Shown here: positions 56,566 through 64,000 of the stretch, piece after piece
How the letters are laid out: every line of letters starts with the position of its first letter
How positions within the stretch are numbered: the stretch's first letter is position 1
NCBI GenBank assembly: GCA_030770535.1
Contig: JASVEC010000009.1
Location: 1,426,001 to 1,490,000, forward strand
Source: Batkoa obscura
Lineage: Eukaryota; Entomophthoromycota; Entomophthoromycetes; Entomophthorales; Batkoaceae
Direction of reading: 5' to 3'
Length of the DNA stretch: 64,000 nucleotides
Notes under the pieces: model-generated
The model's database searches: none
The model's input: only the letters and a program-made list of their open reading frames with translations
Told to the model about the DNA's origin: nothing
Made by a program: the position numbers and the translations under genes

Positions 56566-58072
56566 TTGATTTTATTAAATTATAGAAGTAAATATTATCA
56601 TCTTTTTTGTACTTGAATTTTTTTATTTTGTAGATTAAGATTATTAATTTTTTTATGTTGTTTTTTTGTTGTAACTCAATTCAACTCGATTTGTTTAATA
56701 CTAGTTATCGAAATGTTATAGTTATATATAATATTTTTGATAAAATATTTGTCATTTCAGGTTTTAAATTTTAAAAGTTTATCTGTGAAAAAGATTATGG
56801 AAAAGTGTAATTATAATTTTAAATTTTATCTCTACATTTCTAGGAAGATCTTTATCAGTTTCATACTCTAGCTTAAAATTTTCTGAATTTCATATTGAAT
56901 AAAGTATGAACTAAATAAGATATTAATTTATTTTAACTAATTCCTATTTTAATTTCTATCATTTATTATATCAATGTACTTTGGTACTTCAATCCTAACA
57001 AAAAAGCATATTAAATAGTTGGAATACACATAAGACCATAGTAAGCTAAATAAAACTTGAGTATAACTTCATTACTTATTTGTCAATTCTTAACTATTAC
57101 TGGATATAAAGCTTATCGTCCTACTAAATACCATTAACAGCACAGAGCTTATAAATAAAAACTTTGACCATCGTTTTGTATTTATAATAAAACTCCTTGA
57201 TTAATGATGTTAGTCTTACCTTTTATCTAAAACTCGGTTGCTAATTCATAGCCATCTAAAGTACTTGAAATTTAACTTGTACAAAACAAATTTCAAAATA
57301 AAAAATGCTATTAAATCCTATATTTTTAATCTAAAATCATAGGAATTCAGCTTAATAGAGTTATGTCAAAACAATCAAAGAGCATCAAAATAAAATAAAT
57401 GGTCGCTGTCTTTCCTATTCAAATCTAAAACTTTTTAATAAAACTAAAAGTGCTCTTTTGCTGAAATTAAGCTCCAGTTACTCATTAGTCAAGAATAGTG
57501 TAAAGATATTATAGTTAGGATGAAAAAGAGGCATGTCATTTCAACGTATATGAAACCCATTTTATCTTATTGTGGATCCGATTCATAGTTGTGATGTTGT
57601 TACTTTCTTATACCATTAATTACAATAATTTAGTTCTAAATTTAGGATAACTATAAATGTGCTTAAAAATATAAGTCAAGATTAAAATAGTAGTAGACTA
57701 ACAGTATTAATAGTTTAATATCTTATATTTGAATAGCTGTATCAAAGCCATTAAAGTTGATAGAGTTATATTTTATCAACTTCTTATTCCTAAAGATTTA
57801 TAACAATAATATTTACTAAAATTGTCATTAAATTTTATTAAGCTACTTTACAACATTAGAATAGTTAATATAAGTGAAATTTGAATTATATCACAAAATT
57901 TAATTATAAAGTGATTTTTATTAATAGAAAGGATTAAAAACAATACACTATTTGTATTGATAGCATAAAATAAATAACAAGGCTAAATTAAGATATTTTA
58001 GTTAATACTACAAGCCTCCTTTTCAATTAGACTTGTGCTTTACTTGATCTGAATAGTTCTTCAAAATTGTTA
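56566..58072. other. Intergenic, nothing recognised
   Basis: About 1.5 kb of AT-rich DNA with no frame, repeat or hairpin that I could support. Confidence 0.4.
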
Positions 58073-58176
58073 TATGAGGATGTTTTTTTGGCTTCATCAC
58101 TTTTTCCATCTTTTAAGTGCTATTTGAGCGGAAAAATTGTTAGTAAAATTCTTAAACACAAAAATACATCCCCATA
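58073..58176 (-). mobile_element. 104 bp MITE-like element, copy 17
   Basis: Ends TATGAGGATG and CATCCCCATA with a well-preserved core; last copy in the window. Confidence 0.8.
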
Positions 58177-58428
58177 CGGCTGTATATTTTTCTAAAGAGC
58201 AAATATTAATAATAGTTCTAATAATTGTAATTTGAACTTACTATATGCTTGGATTTATTTTTTTCACGTTTACTTGGTTATTACCAAAGTCAATGTCTCT
58301 TTTATGTTTGGTGGGAAATTTCATCTTTCTAATATATACTCTGGTGGTTAATAATATAGTTCTTTTAACTCTAAGAAGAATAGATCTTATTGAGGTAGTT
58401 TTTTTTAAACCTATGACATCATATTCAT

Positions 58429-59825
58429 TTATACCATATTACTATGAGTTAAAGTTAACCAACAACAAATAAAATATAGTAAAATAAAACACACTATTGA
58501 AAATGTTATTATAATTTTTACTGCTTGGTTTACAAAGGCCTTAAATTTATAGTACTTGTTTTGGAAAATATCATCGACCAATGGTTTGCTATTTTTATAC
58601 ATATTATAGCAGAATTCAGCGACATCTTTTAAGCTTTCCTTAAGTTGAGAAGTTACTTTACTTCTATTTTTTCTGATTTTATTTTGAAGGTTAGTACAGT
58701 AAAGATGGTTGGGTTTATTTACGATAGTCAATTTTTTGGTTATTTTAATTCGGAGTTTAAATTGAATTTCATTTACTGGCTCAATTGACAACTCACTCAT
58801 TCTTTGAATTAAAGTTTCAATATCTGAATCTGGTGCATAATATTCATTAATGTAAATTTTAATGATGCTATTGGGTTTGATATGATTATTAACTAAAGTT
58901 ACTGGATCAGTAAATTCACCTTTTTTCGATTTGTTCTCAGGAATGGACATTCTAATTCCATTTAGGTAGACACCAGCGTCACTCACAATTTCATCGCCAG
59001 CATTATTAAGTAAAGTAATGGGAGCAACTATCTCAAACCCTTTGGATTCAAGATCAAGGGTAAATAATTTAGTCTCACTCGAAGTGATATTAACGGTGGT
59101 CTCACATCAACTTAAGTATTATTAGTAGATAGATTCATTAAAGAAACCGTGCCAACTTTTTTGGCTTCAAAATTAAGATTAAAGTCCTCAGTTTTCTTAA
59201 TATCAATTTCAACAATAAGACTATATTTAATGCTAGTACTACCAAGTAAAATCATATTAGGAGTCACAGTAAGCCCTTTAACTTCAAGATTGCGGCTAGG
59301 TAATCTAATATCATTTGAACTAAGATTGGTGATATCCTTAAGTTCAATATTAGTTATATCTGAATTCACTGGATCAAATAAACCAACTTCAATAGCTTCA
59401 ATTACAGGGCTAAGCATGTTAATTTCACCTTTTTGAGCTATAAAGGTAGGATTAGTTCCAGTATAATCACTAGATAAGGCCATTGGAGTATCACCAGCAG
59501 CATCTTTGGTTTTGCATTTAGGGTTAGGCATATGAGTCTCTGTTGCTTGGATTCTAATAAAGAAGTCAGTTGAGAGATCATTATTGGCAGGAAAAAGTTT
59601 AAAACGAATATTCCAATGGATTATTACAACAAAAGTAGCAGGGAGAAAAACAACTATAATATCTGCCAATTGAGTTACAGTAAACTCAAAAACCACCATA
59701 GCAACAATGAAAAAGAAGCTAGTAGTTTTAAAGGTATATTGAAAGACTACCATAATAACAGTAGTCAAAGAAGCGGTAGCTTGGTAAGCTACAGCAAAGA
59801 AGTTAAAAAATGATAAACATATCAC
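58429..59825 (-). CDS. Membrane-anchored protein of unknown function, at least 449 aa, intron-containing
   Basis: Minus-strand frames 59148-59825 and 58429-59100 join in phase across a 47 nt intron (59101-59147) with a TACTAAT branch site and AG acceptor but an unusual GTTTCT donor. The N-terminal 80 residues are hydrophobic and repetitive. Two similar beta-rich stretches follow, containing SLIVEIDIKKTEDFNLNFEA and VNITSSETKLFTLDLESKGF, reminiscent of LEA14/DUF3712-type domains. A C-terminal membrane segment (KIIITFSIVCFILLYFICCW) ends the protein. No ATG lies in frame at the upstream end, so a first exon or intron is missing from this model; an ATG near 59854 with a short intron is one possibility. 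Function unknown. Confidence 0.5.
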
Positions 59826-61328
59826 TGAGAATATTGATAAAATCAGAATAATACATATTTTTCTTAATTAAAATTGATGGAAAAGGCTGGCTGTTTATAT
59901 TTTTTTGAACAAACTAACAGTATTCTAATAGTCCAGTTATTTTATTACATACAAAACTAACTATTAAGCTGATTTTAATATTACTATTTTAAGCAATTGT
60001 TCTAAATGACTAAAATTGAGAAAAGACCTGTGTTGTACAAGAGTTCATCAAATAAAATCATAACTATATCCAATTTTCAATAATCAACAAATAATGTTTG
60101 AATTTAAACTTGGGTTCGAAATTAAAATCCAACTTAACCCAATTTGATAATTTTATATCTGGGTTCGAACATCAAATCAAAGATCATTATAAATTTAAAA
60201 TGACTAACATTGGTTAATATTACAATGTACCATCTAATTGAATAATGAATTAGTTTAAATGAAATTACTAACTCTGACTAAAGTTGGGATAAGTCATTTT
60301 AACCAATCATATGACTTTTTTCTAACAATGATTGGCTTGGGCAGAAAAACAAACATTGATTTGTTGACATTGTAGCTGCAGAAAACTATCAAACTCTGGC
60401 CTCAACTCTAACAAAAAAAGGATTTTATTTGCTAAATTAAAACAAATCAACGTTACCAAGTCTTGAATTTTTTATCCTCTGATTGGTCAATTCATCATAA
60501 CTATTAAGTTATGGTAGAGCTACATTTGGATTTTCCCTTAATAATTTAGATAAGCAAATAGGAAAGCTTTTGACAATAATTAGATTTTAAGTACATGTAA
60601 TCTAAAATTACTTACTATTAAATTAAAAGCAGTTTAGCAGTTGTTAAAATAGCCCTGGTTGAAGTAAATAATCAATATTACGAAGAACAAAATGTTGATA
60701 AATTTTATGATTTGAGTTCTATCTCCGTTATGAGTTCAATTTTTGGTCCTTATTATACTTATAATAGTGTGTCTTTAATTATAGTAAACTTTAAAAGCTC
60801 TTAACTTATTTTCTTGATAGATAAATACCAAAAAATTAGTATCTTTTTAGAAAATATAAAAATTAAATAACAAAAAGACAGTAGAAATTTAACAAAGCTT
60901 AAATAGTTTGTTGATTTACTTTTGATCAAACATAACTTTAATTCATATCTCATTTTATATCAGTATATTTTAACACTCCAGTTTCAATGAAAAAAGACAA
61001 TTTAAAGCATAGAAATACACATATGTATACAGTAAAATCACTAATACTTAAAACACATTTTCATTCTTTGTAGTTGATTTAATATTGGTTAATATTTAGC
61101 TTTAAAGTCTTTTGCTCTATATAAAAAAGTAAAAACACGAAGTATCAACTTTATTAATAATAATTTTGATTAACATCTTTATATCTGTTATAAAACTAAC
61201 TACTTCCTGATTGTATCTATTTTTTTTATAGTCCGGCTACCAATTTGGAACTACATAAAGTACTTCAATTTACTTTAATACAGAATTAATTAAAATCAAG
61301 GATAGATATAGATAACAAGTTAGGATTT
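59826..61328. other. Intergenic, nothing recognised
   Basis: About 1.5 kb of AT-rich spacer. Two nearby copies of CTTGGGTTCGAA/TCTGGGTTCGAA (60108-60120, 60160-60170) are noted but do not belong to a tRNA fold. Confidence 0.4.
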
Positions 61329-61790
61329 TTTATAAGACTTAAAATGGGCCAGACCACCAGAAAGGTCTGTAGCTAAATAAAAGGCACTTGATCGAATGGT
61401 ATTACTATCGTCCTGCTTATTAAGCTTTTCAAAGTTATTAGAAACTTGAAAGCATTCACCTGTTTAAATTAAATTACAGCTTCTTATAAGCAAGGAGTAA
61501 CGGAAGGACATTAATTTCTGGCACTAAAATAAGAGATGGCTTTCAAGATATTTGAAATCGTTTTTATCTCATTACAGAATCCAATTGATATAAAGGCTAT
61601 AATTTTCTTTCAGGCTCTAACTGAAAGGAATGAACCGAGATCTTCAAAAGCACAATTAAGATCTAATCAACTAAGCATTGGCTACAACTATGAAGGGCAT
61701 ATGAAAATGCTACTAATATAGCTGGGAGAGTGGCACAGCGTCCCAGAGACCTGGGAAGGAATTACCTTCTCAAAAGACATATTATAAAGA
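61329..61790 (-). pseudogene. Coding-like patch, possible terminal exon or decayed gene
   Basis: Clearly less AT-rich than its surroundings. On the minus strand a possible acceptor (AATTTAAACAG near 61462) precedes a 46-codon frame, starting GECFQVSNNFEKLNK and ending GGLAHFKSYKKS before a TAA near 61329. Upstream (61500-61780) lie other coding-like pieces on the minus strand (one beginning MSFEKVIPSQVSG) and also a 61-codon plus-strand frame, and I cannot decide between them. Family unrecognised. It may be a short multi-exon gene or a relic. Confidence 0.3.
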
Positions 61791-62415
61791 ATAATATCTA
61801 GTAGATATTGTTCAATATGTTAAAGGCTCAGAAAAGAAAATTAATAAAACATTGAAAGTCTTAATGATCTTTGTTTATTTGTGATAATTTTATAACAATT
61901 AATTATAGTTCAGAATCCAGTGTTTAAATGCTAATAATTTCCAGGATTGGAAGTTTAAGGAAAATGTAAGAAAGGAGTTTTCTTCAAATCAAAATAAAAG
62001 AGAAGGCAAGGGTAAAATAAATAATAAGGGATATTCTAAATTAGTATTTTGGTAAATGTCAGAGCGACCCCTGATACTTTCTATTTCATTTAATGAAATA
62101 AATTGCTTCTATATTTAATATATTTATAGATAACTTAAAAGCTATCTTAACTAGAAAGGCACCAATGGGTCAATGTCGCTTTCACAATAAATAAACAGCC
62201 ATGCTATTATCTTTTATTTTATGATCTGAACTAAAGTCAATATGGTGGTGTCCGAATTGGTTTCAGAATTTAACTAGAAATTAATCCAAATTTTAAGTTT
62301 TTAAATTTGTAAGTCTTTAATGTATGATTAGCTAAATTTAAAAAGCTTAAAATTAAATATAAAAATTTAACTTAAAAGACTTATTTTATTTATTTTATTT
62401 TTTTAGTTATATGTT
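61791..62415. other. Intergenic, nothing recognised
   Basis: AT-rich spacer before the third copy of the ~450 bp repeat. Confidence 0.35.
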
Positions 62416-62790
62416 TGTGAAAGTTGGTACCCAGTGATTGGAATTAAAGGCAGTTCTAGCTTAATTAACTGACCATAAGTCAAAAGGTTTTAGTTTATGT
62501 AACTAAGATAGACTTAAATTAATAGGAATAGTGCGCAATAAGCTACGAACTATATAAAATAAATAGAATAGAAGATACTACTGTAAAATCTACATAAGAT
62601 ATTGTCAGAAAGACTTAGTGGCTTTATTAAAAGTAAAATATTAGGGAACAATTCAATTAAAAAGCCTTGAGCTATTATGTTGAAGAATCTATTTTATACT
62701 CCAACTAGTTTTGTAAACAAGTTAAGTGATTATTATGCGATAATCAATCACAGAGCTGATGAAACGATATTTCACAGTGTTTTGTATTTT
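62416..62790 (+). repeat. ~450 bp TGTGAAA...TTTCACA repeat, copy 3 (short form)
   Basis: Begins TGTGAAAGTTGGTAC, shares GACTTAGTGGCTTTATTAA with the other copies and ends GATATTTCACA; shorter than the copies at 7.3 and 25 kb. It lies about 80 nt upstream of the transposase-like frame but has both of its own ends, so it is a separate insertion. Solo LTR or non-autonomous DNA element; fossil. Confidence 0.65.
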
Positions 62791-62867
62791 TTATTAAATA
62801 TTCAATAGCTATATAATATATAATTATATAATTATTTGGCTTTATTTTTTATTAAAATAAAAATAAA

Positions 62868-64000
62868 ATGCAAGCTTTTATAACTAAACTTCGAAACGGA
62901 GTTTCTGAAAACTTTAATATGGTAGGGAGAAGCACATTATATGAACATTGTAATTCATTTACATCAATTTTAACAACTATTCACAATAACCCAGAGTTTA
63001 TGGAATTTTATAATAAAACAAAAAAAGGAAAAGAAATGTCATTAAAGTTTACTATTAATAATAACAGATTTAATCAAGCAATGTATAAAATTAGTGCTTT
63101 AAGGGAAACAGGAAATAAAAACCAACAAGTAGCATTATTATCGACCATAGCTTCAGTATATTCTTTTGATGAATGTAAAAGCTTTGGATTTAATATAAGT
63201 AAAAATCAATATGATTATTCAAAAACAATTAACAATAATAAAATACCAACGTTATGACCTACTATCAAAAATACAAAAAAAATTAAAGATGAGCAAATTG
63301 AGATTATTATACAATATTTACTTAATAATTCAACTATTTCATCAAGATTTAGTAAAAAAAATAATGATAATAAATATTCGTCAGATAATATATATATATT
63401 AAATAAAAGTAGAAGAATGATATACAGTAAATATTTTAATGATTTAAAAGATAAAGCAGTAGCTAGGTCAACATTTTTCAAATATATACCAAGTAATTTC
63501 AAAAATCCAGCAAGAAAAACAGATTTGTGTAATATATGTGCCCAGTATACAGTTAGAAAAAAGTTATTTGAGAATAAAATAAATATAGCAACAAAAAATA
63601 AAGCAGAGATAGAGGAATCTTTTAATAAAGAAGAAAGATTATATAAATTGCATGAATTTTGTGTTGATACTCAAAAAAATGTATTTAATGAAACTATTAA
63701 AAAATTAAATAATAAAAATTGTATAATAATTTTAGACTTTAAACAAAATATGGAAATAGGAACAAGACCAGATCCAATAAATTTAGATCATTATAATAAA
63801 TAAGCTATATCAGTATTAGGATTTGGCGTTTTATATTTAAAAAATGATAAAACAATAGGCAAAGTTTATTTTGATTATTTATCTGAAATATTAAATCATG
63901 ATTCAGCATATGCAGGAGATTGTTTAATTGATTTAATATCTAAAGAGCTTTTATTTAAAAAGTTTACAAAAATTAATATATGGGCAGATACAGGATATCA
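62868..64000 (+). pseudogene. Decayed DDE-type transposase-like gene, runs off the window
   Basis: From ATG 62868 one frame stays coding-like to the end of the window, interrupted by two in-frame stops. Features in order: a basic N-terminal part with RNGVSENFNMVGRSTLYEH; a helix-turn-helix-like region around ALLSTIASVYSFDECKSFGF; a zinc-ligand-like KTDLCNICAQY with later histidine and cysteine (LHEFC); NCIIILDFKQNMEIG, whose aspartate suits the first acid of a DDE/RNase H-like core; VYFDYLSEILNHDSAY; and INIWADTGYQ at the window edge, suiting the second acid. This order fits a cut-and-paste transposase, but I cannot place it in a named superfamily. The third acid and terminal repeats would lie beyond 64000. 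Confidence 0.55.

Noticed and set aside
5146-58176. Reading the 17 repeats as a CRISPR array
   Set aside because: Copies are kilobases apart, in both orientations, with inverted ends and no regular spacers.
58245-58472. 75-codon plus-strand frame
   Set aside because: Overlaps the 3' end of a better-supported minus-strand gene and has no recognisable features.
60108-60175. Two TGGGTTCGAA strings resembling tRNA T-loops
   Set aside because: No acceptor, D or anticodon stems can be formed around either; not a tRNA gene.

Overview
The window looks like nuclear DNA of an early-diverging fungus. It is very AT-rich, and its conserved genes carry 43-81 nt GT-AG introns, several with TACTAAT-like branch points. 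The conserved genes are a VSB1-type vacuolar SLC26 protein, a 161-residue tropomyosin, OXA1, glycine-cleavage H protein, a carnitine/acylcarnitine carrier and RNA polymerase I A49. A family of rhodopsin-type seven-helix receptors fits an entomophthoralean fungus such as Conidiobolus; that assignment is inference from gene content, not a database match.

Layout. 1-7 kb: a family of F-box/leucine-rich-type genes, with two intact copies (1516-2811, 5747-7054) and broken copies at 1-261 and 3436-4760. 7-9 kb: repeats. 9.06-12.48 kb: six-exon SLC26-STAS-cNMP gene. 12.7-13.4 kb: coding relic. 13.7-14.3 kb: tropomyosin. 15-18.5 kb: two more broken F-box copies around a zinc-cluster-like relic. 19.5-20.1 kb: secreted double-Kunitz protein. 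20.9-54.4 kb: seven intact and two broken receptor genes, interleaved with OXA1 (22.9-24.2), an MFS transporter (26.5-28.1), the H protein (34.7-35.4), the carnitine carrier (36.3-37.3) and a six-repeat helix-turn-helix-like protein (37.4-39.8). 55.1-56.6 kb: A49. 58.4-59.8 kb: membrane protein of unknown function. 62.4-64 kb: repeat plus a decayed transposase-like frame that runs off the window.

The genes fall into two sets. Housekeeping genes are single-copy and intron-containing. The receptors, F-box family and Kunitz gene are intronless, and the receptors and F-box genes are multi-copy and rich in pseudogenes. The receptor genes show patchwork divergence: one pair is nearly identical at DNA level except for the stretch encoding helix 4 to helix 5.

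A short inverted-repeat element of about 103 bp occurs 17 times, always outside intact coding sequence. One copy sits inside a dead receptor gene, flanked by an extra 20-nt inverted duplication; one lies inside and one at the end of a ~450 bp repeat; one abuts a truncated F-box copy. Three further inverted-repeat hairpin elements are present. The most novel items are the receptor cluster with its mosaic pair, the six-repeat DNA-binding-like protein, the Kunitz protein with one extra cysteine per domain, and the inverted-flank insertion. I saw no rRNA gene, convincing tRNA gene, CRISPR array or bacterial-type operon.
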